Shown here piece by piece: positions 1 through 7,128 of a DNA stretch of 11,148 nucleotides. Source of the stretch: Phycisphaerales bacterium (GTDB lineage Bacteria > Planctomycetota > Phycisphaerae > Sedimentisphaerales > Anaerohalosphaeraceae); the NCBI GenBank assembly GCA_011048645.1, contig DSDR01000128.1, positions 1-11,148 on the forward strand. Reading direction: 5' to 3'. The translations under genes were made by a program, and so were the position numbers. Below the pieces are notes generated by a model, which was not told the origin of the DNA, made no database searches, and worked only from the letters and a program-made list of their open reading frames with translations. Positions within the stretch are counted from its first letter, which is position 1, and every line of letters begins with the position of its first letter.

Positions 1-641
1 CCGTCGCTGACCGCGGCCATGCTGTACCACGGCGCCTGAAGGCCATCCGGATCGGATCCCCAATCAAAGCCGATGTAGGAATTCTCCGGCGCAATCGCCT
101 CGTGCCAATAGCCCGACACATCACAGAACTTGATGGCCAAACCATTGTTCGGAACGGTCTGGAAATACAGCGCCGCCAAATCGGCGTTGGGGTTTTCACC
201 CTGGGTGACCGAACCGCGGCTGTCGCGTCCGACGATGGTCTTGTAGCCGCCGTTTTCCAGCTTGAAGGTGGCTTCGATGGTAAAGGCCGCCGGGGTCATC
301 TGGCTGATACTGGAGCTGGAGTCCGTCCACATCGCCGGATAGCCGCCGGAATTCTTGACGCTGTAGTTGTTTTCAAAGCCGTTCAGCGGAACCGACGAAT
401 AGGCCACATCGCTGCTATAGACATAGCCGGCCCAGCTCTCATTCCAGACGGACAAGTTGTTGTTGCTGCCGCTGACATCGACGACGCCCGGATAAAACTC
501 CCCGTCGGGCAGTCCGCCGTGTGAGACCTGAGCGCCGGCCGGGCCTTCCTCAAACCGCCAATAGGCCACGGTTCCGGCATGAGCGCTCAGCGCGCAGATG
601 CTTGCCGCCATCAACACCATCAATACTTTACTTTTCATCAT
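1..641 (-). CDS. Secreted LamG/concanavalin A-like domain protein (3' part beyond window)
   Basis: The reading frame stays open from a start at 641 to the window edge, giving about 213 codons with the C-terminus missing. Two adjacent ATGs (641 and 638) follow GGAGG at 650-646; the second has the better spacing of 7 nt. The N-terminus is a clear Sec signal peptide: a lysine near the start, a hydrophobic stretch (VLMVLMAASICALSA), and an AHA cleavage site near residue 22. The mature protein begins with GTVAYWRFEEG, a typical opening of LamG-like jelly-roll domains, and later has FTIEATFKLE, IVGRDSRG and LAIKFCDVSGYW, which suit the same beta-sandwich fold. A role in binding carbohydrate or another surface ligand is inferred from the fold; no catalytic motif is visible in the part present. 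It lies 102 nt downstream of the FecR-type gene on the same strand, so it is probably cotranscribed with, or a target of, the sigma/FecR pair. A C-terminal sorting signal cannot be assessed. Confidence 0.82.
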   Translation of the reverse strand, partial: MMKSKVLMVLMAASICALSAHAGTVAYWRFEEGPAGAQVSHGGLPDGEFYPGVVDVSGSNNNLSVWNESWAGYVYSSDVAYSSVPLNGFENNYSVKNSGGYPAMWTDSSSSISQMTPAAFTIEATFKLENGGYKTIVGRDSRGSVTQGENPNADLAALYFQTVPNNGLAIKFCDVSGYWHEAIAPENSYIGFDWGSDPDGLQAPWYSMAAVSD

Positions 642-669
642 GTAACCTCCACAAAAAAACATCATTCTC

Positions 670-694
670 ATTTCAACAGACCACCTGTTGAAAT
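670..694. repeat. Perfect 10-bp inverted repeat in the leader of the LamG-like gene
   Basis: The arms ATTTCAACAG (670-679) and CTGTTGAAAT (685-694) are perfectly complementary around a 5-nt loop. The element lies between the stop of the FecR-type gene and the ribosome-binding site of the LamG-like gene. In the minus-strand transcript the hairpin is followed, about 10 nt later, by a run of seven T. That is too far for a textbook intrinsic terminator, but possible for a weak terminator, a processing hairpin or an operator. On the plus strand a T-rich tract (709-715) also follows, with no upstream plus-strand gene to terminate. Confidence 0.6.
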
Positions 695-743
695 ATAGCT
701 ATTCTATCTTTTTTTGAGTCGTCCATTTTCCGACCAACCTTAA

Positions 744-2429
744 CTACCCTTCCACCAATTCCAACACAGGCCGTGCAAACACGCACCAGTCTGAATCCGT
801 GGCCAGACCGAATTCCGTGCCCGGCCGATCGACATCGCCTCCGTCGGTCGTCGCAAGCGTCAGAAAGCGATCCGTCTTGTTCAACGGCACGGCGATGTCA
901 AAGACCTGTCCTTTGTCGCGGACGTTGCGGCGACTGAATCGCACCTGACCATCGACCAGCACCCAGAAATCCGCATTGCCCTGCCGCGGAGACCGGGACG
1001 ACAAGCCGGCCTCGGCGGTAAAACCGGTTACGGATACGCCCGGCGTCGCGGAGCGAATCGCATCCAGATCAAAGGTAATGCCCGTGTTGGCGTGCATAAA
1101 CAAGCTCGGATAATCGGGCTCGCCGTACACTTTGCCGCCTAATTGTCCCAACGGTTCATCAGGTTGGTAATCCGCCAGATAGCGTCCTGAGCCGTGGATG
1201 ATTTCGACGTAATAAACGCCGTTGGTCGGCGGACATTCTTCAAAAATATGCCCGACTGAGCTAACCATCTGAGGTTGCGCGCCTTGCGGAACGAAGACGC
1301 CGTCAATATACGGATTCCCATCGACCGATACATAGCGTCCGTCGCTGCGGCGATCCAGGGAACGATACATCCCGTGTGTACCGGTCAGCGGGTCGATGGC
1401 CGATTCGATCTGTCCCGTGCCGAAGCCGTTGCCGCCGCCGACCAGATCGGCCAGATCGAGCACAGACTCTCCCCGCCAGACAAAATTCGTTTGGGAATCG
1501 ATATGACGCGCAAAAATCTGCTCATCCAATGTAATATCGACCACCTCGGAGGCGCTTCTTAGAATCCGTTTGGCCGCGCCCTCATCGACGACCAGACTGA
1601 CCTTGTCTTTCGATCGACCGGCGACGAGAGTGGTTCGTCCCTGAAGAACGTGCAGCTCAGTGCTGCCGTACAGGTCGGCCTGGACGCCGAACTCGGTGCC
1701 CAAATCGATAATTAACGCATTCGGCGTGACGACTGAAAATCCCATCGCCTCTTTGGGCGCCACCGCATAGACCCGACCGTAATTCAGTTTAAGTCGGTCA
1801 TTATCCAAAATTCCGAATTCCGCCGGCCCTTCAATCGTCACGCGGGCGTTATTGTCAAACAGAATCTGCACGATGCCTTTTCGCAACAGCATCGGATCGA
1901 CATTGGTCATCAGCCGCATCCCGTTCTTGAGGGGACCGCCGGATTCATCCCACTGGGCGTTCAGGCTGTCGGTGAGAGTGGCCACATCCCGCGGCACGGT
2001 AATCGGAGCAAACCGAATAAAGACCAGCAGGAACACCAGCGCCGCCAAAGACGCAATCGCCGTATAAAAGGAGACTTTGTTGAAGCGATAGGCGGTTTTT
2101 TCACGTTGGATGCGTTCAATCGGCACGACAAGCGGCCTGTCGGATGGTTTGTCCACGGACACAGCGGGGGCGCTTTTTTCGCTTTCGGACAGCGCTTTCC
2201 ACAATCGCTGGTCAAGAAACGCCGAATCCGCCGCGTCCAGCTCCGAGAGAATCCCCATAAAATTCAGTCCGATGTACGCGGCGATACTGTCATAGTAGGT
2301 CGCGCGGGCGGAAGCGTCCGCAGCCAGAAGCGCCGCCAATTCCCGTCGTTCCTCTTCGGAAATTAACCCTTCCAGAGACTTCAGGGTCAACGCCGCGGCA
2401 CGGGACGGATTGTTCAGATGCTGATTCAC
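744..2429 (-). CDS. FecR-domain transmembrane protein with C-terminal NPCBM-like module, probable sigma regulator
   Basis: The likely start is the GTG at 2429, which overlaps the TGA of the sigma gene as GTGA and follows GAGGAGG; the protein is then about 561 aa. An in-frame ATG at 2465 exists but would sit inside the sigma gene. Residues 1-110 are a cytoplasmic region with the helical segment LEGLISEEERRELAALLAAD, typical of FecR-like N-termini. One transmembrane helix follows at about 121-141 (FYTAIASLAALVFLLVFI). A FecR domain spans about 188-273, including VTIEGPAEF and IDLGTEFGV. Beyond about 318 comes a region with LVGGGNGFGTG and, near 440-558, an NPCBM-like carbohydrate-binding module (FWVLVDGQVRF, LATTDGGD, DSDWCVFARPVLEL). 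In FecR families such proteins pass an extracytoplasmic signal to a partner ECF sigma factor. No TonB receptor is nearby, and polysaccharide sensing is inferred from the C-terminal module. Confidence 0.85.
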   Translation of the reverse strand: MNQHLNNPSRAAALTLKSLEGLISEEERRELAALLAADASARATYYDSIAAYIGLNFMGILSELDAADSAFLDQRLWKALSESEKSAPAVSVDKPSDRPLVVPIERIQREKTAYRFNKVSFYTAIASLAALVFLLVFIRFAPITVPRDVATLTDSLNAQWDESGGPLKNGMRLMTNVDPMLLRKGIVQILFDNNARVTIEGPAEFGILDNDRLKLNYGRVYAVAPKEAMGFSVVTPNALIIDLGTEFGVQADLYGSTELHVLQGRTTLVAGRSKDKVSLVVDEGAAKRILRSASEVVDITLDEQIFARHIDSQTNFVWRGESVLDLADLVGGGNGFGTGQIESAIDPLTGTHGMYRSLDRRSDGRYVSVDGNPYIDGVFVPQGAQPQMVSSVGHIFEECPPTNGVYYVEIIHGSGRYLADYQPDEPLGQLGGKVYGEPDYPSLFMHANTGITFDLDAIRSATPGVSVTGFTAEAGLSSRSPRQGNADFWVLVDGQVRFSRRNVRDKGQVFDIAVPLNKTDRFLTLATTDGGDVDRPGTEFGLATDSDWCVFARPVLELVEG

Positions 2430-2962
2430 ACGCCCTCCTCGCCGGCAAAATGCAAACGAATACAATGCACAAGACGTTCGTGAATTTTCCCGATTCGCTT
2501 AAACACCGCCACCGAGGACAAGCCCAGGCGATGTCCGATTTTGGCGAAGGTCAATTCCTGTTCATAGCGCATTTTCAAAAGCGTCGTCTCGCTGCTGTTC
2601 AATTTTTTCAGACATATTCGCAGGGTGTCAATCCGCTCGTCGAATCGATCCAGACACGAGGGGGATTCGGATTCGATGACTTCCTGCAGACGTTCATCAA
2701 AATGGAATTTTCCCGCCGTCTTGCGCGAACGATAATAACGCAGGACTTCATACCGGGCCACCGTGATGCCCCAAACGAGAAAATCGGTGCCGATCTCGTA
2801 GTCATCAAACTTCCTCCATAATGTCGCAAGAGTTTCCTGAAGAACATCCTCGGCGTCTGAATAAATCGGGACATAGTATAATATAAACGCAAGAATTTTC
2901 TTTTGATTTTGCGTTACCAGTCTGACGAACTGGTCTGAATTTAAATGACCTTTTCTGTCCAT
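2426..2962 (-). CDS. ECF-type RNA polymerase sigma factor (Rhodopirellula/Verrucomicrobium-like)
   Basis: This 178-aa protein has the two-domain sigma-70 ECF layout. Region 2 lies at about 10-80, with DAEDVLQETLATLWRKF at 36-52, the characteristic region 2.1/2.2 helix for core-polymerase binding. Region 4 lies at about 108-170, with helix-turn-helix LGLSSVAVFKRIGKIHERL for -35 recognition. It would direct polymerase to a small set of promoters under control of the FecR-type protein encoded by the next gene, with which it shares a GTGA overlap. The start is uncertain. The ATG at 2962 (MDRKGHL) has no strong Shine-Dalgarno sequence, whereas a TTG at 2971 lies downstream of GGTGAT and would add three residues. 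The short length, and coupling to a FecR protein rather than a zinc-finger anti-sigma factor, fit the planctomycete/verrucomicrobial subgroup. Confidence 0.9.
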   Translation of the reverse strand: MDRKGHLNSDQFVRLVTQNQKKILAFILYYVPIYSDAEDVLQETLATLWRKFDDYEIGTDFLVWGITVARYEVLRYYRSRKTAGKFHFDERLQEVIESESPSCLDRFDERIDTLRICLKKLNSSETTLLKMRYEQELTFAKIGHRLGLSSVAVFKRIGKIHERLVHCIRLHFAGEEGV

Positions 2963-2990
2963 TTTGAGCAAGCAGAATCACCCGTTCCCT

Positions 2991-3013
2991 ATAATACTCA
3001 CTGTATTATTATA
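2991..3013 (-). promoter_or_regulatory. Candidate promoter with overlapping inverted repeat ahead of the sigma gene
   Basis: On the minus strand a TATAAT hexamer (3013-3008) lies about 45 nt upstream of the sigma start. A weak -35-like TTAATA sits 16 nt further upstream. A perfect 7-bp inverted repeat, ATAATAC (2991-2997) and GTATTAT (3003-3009) around a 5-nt loop, overlaps the downstream edge of the -10 hexamer. That is where a repressor or the sigma factor itself could act. The hexamer match is read directly; its function as a promoter or operator is inferred. Confidence 0.4.
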
Positions 3014-3031
3014 TCAGAAAGACGGGCGCTA

Positions 3032-3061
3032 TTAACCGCAAACTTCAAAAACCGCGGTTAA
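3032..3061. repeat. Inverted repeat TTAACCGC / GCGGTTAA in the sigma-hexokinase spacer
   Basis: The arms TTAACCGC (3032-3039) and GCGGTTAA (3054-3061) are perfectly complementary around 14 nt. The second arm overlaps a 10-bp perfect palindrome, AACCGCGGTT (3050-3059). The element is upstream of the candidate sigma promoter and downstream of the hexokinase stop. There is no T-run directly after the long stem on either strand, so a protein-binding site is at least as likely as a terminator. Between it and the hexokinase stop, the minus strand has runs of eight T (3105-3098) and seven T (3085-3079) without a convincing stem in front of them. Confidence 0.45.
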
Positions 3062-3107
3062 AAGGTGTTTTGTCGGCGAAAAAAACCGAGTTTGCCCAAA
3101 AAAAATT

Positions 3108-4418
3108 TCAATTCGTCAATCCCGCGATAGCAGCGCCGATGAGGGTGGCGTTGTCAACGTGAATAATGTCGGTATAGATGCTCTTTTTATTTTCGAGGAC
3201 GTGTTTGAGGTAATACTCGATGCGAGATTTGAGCGACTTCATTTTATAGAAGGTCGTTCCCTCGGCGACGATGCAGATCGGACGGGTCGGGTCGGCGCCG
3301 CGACCGCTCTTGAGGGCCATGGCCGCCAGGTTCACGGCCGAGAGTTTGGCGGCCCGCTCGGTGAGCCGGTCGGCGAGGAACCAGGCGGTCAGCGTATCCG
3401 CGTCGCTGCCCCGTTTGCACACCTCGGCCAGCGGGTTATCGCCGTAAGGATACAGCAGAAACCTGTTCATCTCCCGCGTGTCCAAATCCGAAAGGGTCTT
3501 TAAGATCGCCGCGGCGGGCTTGCTGAACAGCCCGTCGGCGCCGGCCTGCTGCAAAACAAACAGACACAGCGGCCCCAGATAGGCGCCGGAGATCATTTTT
3601 TCAAAGACATTGACGCCGGGGTTAACCGTGGTCTTGTCAAACCGCACATCGAGTTTGCCGCGGTAGCCTTTGCCCATGCCGCCGGATTCCGTGTTGATAA
3701 TCTGTGTGCCCGTCGGATCGAGGGCTTTGTTCTTTGTGATGTTGGCGTTCTGTTCCATATACGCGCAGTTGGTTCCCGTGCCGAGGATAAAGCCGATAAA
3801 GCCGTCAAAGACGCGATTCTGATAGCCCACACCCGCCAGCAGCGTCGCGACGGTATCGTTGAGCAGCACGATGCGTTTGCGCCCCGGCAGCCCCATCGCC
3901 GCCAGCGCCTGGTTCAGATGGTCGCCGACGAGCTGCCCTTCGACGCCGGTTACCTTGATTTCTTTTGAGAAACGTATCATCCGGCCGTCTTTGCTCGGCT
4001 GAATCTCTACGGGATAGGAAAAGCAAAACCCCATCTTCTCGGACGCATCGGCGACATGGCGAAAATACTCGGCCATCGCGTTGAAAAACTCGGTCTTGTT
4101 GAGTTTGCGCTCGACGCCGGGCATGGTGAATTTTTTCAGATTCTCAATGACAGGCGTGTTGTTCTCGTCAAAATACACGGTCGCCACGCGAAAATTGGTC
4201 CCGCCGGCGTCGGCCACAATCACACGCTTATGGCTCGGCACGTCATTTTCCGCCGTCAGATACGTCGGAATCATATCCAGCGTACTGCTCTTGCGACCGG
4301 CCAGACCGAGTTCCATCTGTTCCAGGAACATTGCGATGTTCTCTGTAAAATCCACATCCAGCGGGTCCATCCGGTACTGTTTGAGAAAATCAATCGCCTT
4401 GCGCTGTGTCTTTTTCAC
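3108..4418 (-). CDS. Hexokinase, eukaryote-type family
   Basis: This enzyme phosphorylates glucose or a related hexose with ATP in the cytoplasm. The diagnostic motifs of the hexokinase family appear in order (numbering from the 4418 start): phosphate-1 loop VADAGGTNFRV (68-78), sugar-binding SYPVE (134-138), LNDTVATL (186-193) containing the catalytic aspartate D188, phosphate-2 loop ILGTGTNCAY (211-220), NTESGG (242-247) with the substrate-binding glutamate, EKMISGAYLG (273-282), and an adenosine-site segment VAEGTTFYKM (384-393). The length of 436 aa fits a single eukaryote-type hexokinase module rather than the shorter bacterial glucokinases. The chosen start is the GTG at 4418, preceded by GGAG at 8-nt spacing; a GTG at 4451 would add eleven residues. 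It is the last gene of a probable operon behind galE, pointing to hexose activation and interconversion. Substrate preference cannot be told from sequence. Confidence 0.93.
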   Translation of the reverse strand: MKKTQRKAIDFLKQYRMDPLDVDFTENIAMFLEQMELGLAGRKSSTLDMIPTYLTAENDVPSHKRVIVADAGGTNFRVATVYFDENNTPVIENLKKFTMPGVERKLNKTEFFNAMAEYFRHVADASEKMGFCFSYPVEIQPSKDGRMIRFSKEIKVTGVEGQLVGDHLNQALAAMGLPGRKRIVLLNDTVATLLAGVGYQNRVFDGFIGFILGTGTNCAYMEQNANITKNKALDPTGTQIINTESGGMGKGYRGKLDVRFDKTTVNPGVNVFEKMISGAYLGPLCLFVLQQAGADGLFSKPAAAILKTLSDLDTREMNRFLLYPYGDNPLAEVCKRGSDADTLTAWFLADRLTERAAKLSAVNLAAMALKSGRGADPTRPICIVAEGTTFYKMKSLKSRIEYYLKHVLENKKSIYTDIIHVDNATLIGAAIAGLTN

Positions 4419-4465
4419 GATCCTGTCTCCAGAGTCTAAAAGTATGTTCACTGTTGCCCCACTTT

Positions 4466-5449
4466 TTAATCTCCGTAACCGTCGGGATGTTCGTTATGAA
4501 ACTGCCAGGCGCTTTGGACGATGGTTTCCAGATCGGGGTAATCCGTCTTCCAGCCGAGTTCGGTTCGGGCTTTGGTCGCATCGGCGGTCAGTACGGGCGG
4601 ATCGCCCGGCCGGCGGTCTGTTTCGACGACCTTAAAGTCTCTGCCCGAAACCCTGCGAACGGTGTCGATGACCTGCCGGACGGTGTGGCCCTTGCCGTTG
4701 CCGAGGTTATAAACCAGTTCATCGCTGTCGTTGAGTTTATCCAGCGCCAGCAGGTGTGCTCTGCACAAATCCTCCACGTGGATATAGTCGCGCACGCAGG
4801 TGCCGTCCTCGGTCGGGTAGTCCGTGCCGTAAATGGCGATATGATCGCGTTTGCCCATCGCGGCCTGAATAATCAGCGGAATCAGATGCGATTCGGGGTG
4901 GTGATCCTCGCCAAGCGCGGCATTCAATCCGGCGCCGCAGGCGTTAAAATATCGCAGCGCCGCATACCGCAGCCTGCCGGTTTGGCTTTGAAAGTGGCAC
5001 ATCCGCTCAACAGCCCATTTCGTCTGGCCGTAGGGATTGATAGGCATTTTGGGCGTCTGTTCAGTAATAGGAACAGTATCGGGCATGCCATAGACCGCAG
5101 CGGTACTGCTGAAGACGAACTTCTGCACGCCGACGGTTTCCATCGCCGCCAGCAAAGTGCGCGTCCGGCTGACGTTGTTGTCATAATACCGCAGCGGCTG
5201 AGAGACCGACTCGGCCACTTCGATAAACGCCGCAAAATGCATCACCGCCTCGATGCCGTACTTGCGCAGCACCTCCACGGTAAAATCATAATCGCCGAAA
5301 TCGCCCAACACAAAACGCGCATCGCGCACGGCCGAGCGGTGACCTTTGCTCAGGTTGTCCAGTACAATCGGTTCGCAGCCGTTCTGCGCCAGCATCGCCG
5401 TCATATTGCTGCCGATATAGCCGGCGCCGCCGCATACCAATACTCGCAT
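4466..5449 (-). CDS. galE: UDP-glucose 4-epimerase
   Basis: This NAD-dependent extended short-chain dehydrogenase/reductase interconverts UDP-glucose and UDP-galactose in the Leloir pathway and for polysaccharide precursor supply. The Rossmann nucleotide-binding motif GGAGYIGS lies at 7-14. The catalytic SSTAAVYG (114-121) and the tyrosine-lysine pair in PYGQTKWAVE (Y140, K144) are intact. Substrate-loop features LRYFNACGA and YGTDYPTEDGTCVRDYIHVEDL (split around 207-228) match bacterial GalE closely. The length of 327 aa is normal. The ATG start follows AAGGTGAT with good spacing. It sits 38 nt downstream of the ADP-ribosylglycohydrolase gene and about 47 nt upstream of hexokinase, all on the same strand. 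Related epimerases acting on UDP-GlcNAc or UDP-pentoses cannot be fully excluded, but the overall match favours GalE. Confidence 0.94.
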   Translation of the reverse strand: MRVLVCGGAGYIGSNMTAMLAQNGCEPIVLDNLSKGHRSAVRDARFVLGDFGDYDFTVEVLRKYGIEAVMHFAAFIEVAESVSQPLRYYDNNVSRTRTLLAAMETVGVQKFVFSSTAAVYGMPDTVPITEQTPKMPINPYGQTKWAVERMCHFQSQTGRLRYAALRYFNACGAGLNAALGEDHHPESHLIPLIIQAAMGKRDHIAIYGTDYPTEDGTCVRDYIHVEDLCRAHLLALDKLNDSDELVYNLGNGKGHTVRQVIDTVRRVSGRDFKVVETDRRPGDPPVLTADATKARTELGWKTDYPDLETIVQSAWQFHNEHPDGYGD

Positions 5450-5487
5450 TGCATCACCTTTCTATCGTATAGGTCTGTCTTCGCATC

Positions 5488-6288
5488 TTAAACTTCGGGG
5501 TCTTTATCATTATCTGATTCATTGAAAAACAGTTCTCTGAACTGCTCTATGATATTCAAAAATTCCTGCGGCAATCGTCGCCGTGTCTGTTCCGCAATCC
5601 ATTCAGGAATCGTCTTATAATAAGCCTCGGCAATCCCGCCGGTGATACAGGCCAACGTATCGCTGTCTGCCCCCAATGAAACCGCCAGTCGAACAGCGTG
5701 CTCGAAATCGTCCGATTCCAGAAAGGCAACAATCGCCTCAGGAACAGTGCCTTGGCAACTGACATCAAACCCGTAGGCCGGCCTGATTTGGTCGATCGTG
5801 CGATTTAAGTCATAACCGAATCGGGAGGCGATTTCCCGCTTGATAACAGCCTTGTCGTTGCTCTGGCGAGCAAGAAAAACCGACAGCGCCACCGCTTGGG
5901 CGCCTTTGATCCCTTCGGGATGATTGTGGGTCACCTCCGCGGTTTGCCGGGCTTGATCCAAAACCGCATCCATGGTCTGACAGGCAAACCCGACCGGGCT
6001 GACTCGCATGGCCGAACCGTTGCCCCAACTGTTGTAAGCCGGCATCGAGTCGGACATAAGCCACCGCCCAAAAGTCTCACCATAGCCCCGCCCCGGATAC
6101 CGTCTGCCGAAGTTTTTATAAGCCTCGGCATAGCCGACACGGTTGAGAATGGCCCAGGCGGTAGCCACAGTCATTACCGTATCATCGGTAAACACACAGC
6201 CCGGCTCAAACAATGCAAAGTCCATCGTTTTGATCGGACAAGATTCATAGACTGAGCCGATAATGTCACCTGCTATCGAACCGAGCAT
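5488..6288 (-). CDS. ADP-ribosylglycohydrolase (ARH/DraG) family protein
   Basis: Members of this family use a dinuclear metal centre, usually magnesium, to hydrolyse the N- or O-glycosidic bond of ADP-ribose from proteins or small molecules. The 266-aa protein shows the full metal-site set: N-terminal GDIIGS (7-12), FTDDT (33-37), WGNGSAMRVSP (88-98), THNHPEG (120-126), and C-terminal GADSDTLACITGGIAEAYY (206-224) with two aspartates. Nothing suggests loss of activity. The ATG at 6288 has only a weak ribosome-binding site. It is the first gene of the probable run leading into galE and hexokinase. Its relation to sugar metabolism is not clear from sequence: it may reverse ADP-ribosylation of a protein, or act on an ADP-ribose-like metabolite. 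Family assignment is firm; the substrate is unknown. Confidence 0.92.
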   Translation of the reverse strand: MLGSIAGDIIGSVYESCPIKTMDFALFEPGCVFTDDTVMTVATAWAILNRVGYAEAYKNFGRRYPGRGYGETFGRWLMSDSMPAYNSWGNGSAMRVSPVGFACQTMDAVLDQARQTAEVTHNHPEGIKGAQAVALSVFLARQSNDKAVIKREIASRFGYDLNRTIDQIRPAYGFDVSCQGTVPEAIVAFLESDDFEHAVRLAVSLGADSDTLACITGGIAEAYYKTIPEWIAEQTRRRLPQEFLNIIEQFRELFFNESDNDKDPEV

Positions 6289-6413
6289 ACTTTGCGTCTC
6301 AAAAACTCAATGGTCAAAAAACGTGTACTTTCAATCCTCTGCACGTCGGGGGCATTCCGACTGTGAACGAAATCTTCATTCTCACCGCTCAATACGGCAC
6401 AGGAACTGATATC

Positions 6414-6968
6414 TTACAACCGCCGTTCAATTTGTGCGGTGATATAGCGCTGCAAGGCTTCATCCGGACCGATGTCAATCCACTCGATTTGCTCGGCGGC
6501 CTCGCGTCCGACGGCCAGCGTCTGAACGCGCTGGGTGCTGTCGGTGTACATATTCGTCAGGTGCGCCATTCGTCGAATCGGTCGGGGCGGAATGGAAAGT
6601 TTTTCCACGGCAATGACGCAACGCAGCCGCATCCGGCCGTCGTCCGGCTCGACAAAGACCTCCGCCGTGCGGCGAAGGCTGTCCAGATTGGCTCGGGCAA
6701 AGGCCGCAGCCGAAGCGTTGTCCTGACGCCACGGTTCAAAAAACTGCCCCGCACGGAGCGGGCGCGTACGAATATAGCCGGCCTCAATGTCATATTTTTC
6801 GATAACAAATTGCATCCGGCGCAGCGTCTGCTCAGCCGCCGCCAGCGCAGCGGCCTTGTCCGATACGATCAAGCCATCCGCTGCCGTCTCGGTACGTACT
6901 GAACCGCCGCATCCGGCCATAAACGTCGCAAGCAGCCCTAATAAGCCTATTCCTGTGCGATATGTCAT
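6414..6968 (-). CDS. Predicted lipoprotein of unknown function
   Basis: I do not recognise the family. The 184-aa product opens with a signal peptide of lipoprotein type, with hydrophobic IGLLGLLATF and a lipobox FMAGC giving lipidated Cys20, followed by glycines and no aspartate at +2. In proteobacterial terms that favours sorting to the outer membrane. The rest looks like a small alpha/beta domain: an alanine-rich helix (AAALAAAEQTLRRM), then FVIEKYDIEAGYIRTRPL, which resembles proteins that compare a residue pair 'before and after' a conformational strand, and a final helix. No catalytic motif is visible. The ATG at 6968 follows AAGGAA. It is 125 nt upstream of the ADP-ribosylglycohydrolase gene on the same strand, so cotranscription is possible but not shown. 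It is divergent from the recombinase gene. Confidence 0.75.
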   Translation of the reverse strand: MTYRTGIGLLGLLATFMAGCGGSVRTETAADGLIVSDKAAALAAAEQTLRRMQFVIEKYDIEAGYIRTRPLRAGQFFEPWRQDNASAAAFARANLDSLRRTAEVFVEPDDGRMRLRCVIAVEKLSIPPRPIRRMAHLTNMYTDSTQRVQTLAVGREAAEQIEWIDIGPDEALQRYITAQIERRL

Positions 6969-7128
6969 TTTCGGGTTTCCTTAAATCAGGTATCCGTCGG
7001 ATTGTATCCGGTTTTGATCGCCTCCTCAAGAGCCTGTCTTGGATTTTATTGGCAATCGCGAATCCATTCAACCTTGGGGCGTCAAGTCGCCGATAAAACG
7101 GTATAGGAATGCTGATAATGGACATTGT

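Noticed and set aside
102..524. Plus-strand open frame of 140 codons opposite the LamG-like gene.
   Set aside because: It is a shadow frame. The minus strand encodes a signal peptide and lectin-like fold with a good ribosome-binding site.
3079..3107. T-runs (minus strand) after the hexokinase stop as an intrinsic terminator.
   Set aside because: There is no stable stem directly in front of either run. Termination there is plausible but not shown.
4406..5491. Long plus-strand open frame (361 codons) opposite galE.
   Set aside because: It is antisense to a well-recognised galE and shows no family features of its own; such frames are common in GC-rich DNA.
6330..6365. Possible hairpin (GTCGG / CCGAC) between the lipoprotein stop and the ADP-ribosylglycohydrolase start.
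   Set aside because: It has only 5 bp, a 7-nt loop, and no T-run after it on the minus strand, so it is not a credible terminator.
6986..7042. A short minus-strand open stretch ending in TGA that reads like coding sequence (ALEEAIKTGYNPTDT), just upstream of the lipoprotein gene.
   Set aside because: It is about 18 codons long, begins right after a TAA, and has no start codon. A decayed gene end is possible but not supportable.
7039..7128. N-terminal extension of the tyrosine recombinase from an upstream ATG.
   Set aside because: The 30 extra residues do not resemble Xer N-termini, and the start at 7129 gives a normal family length.
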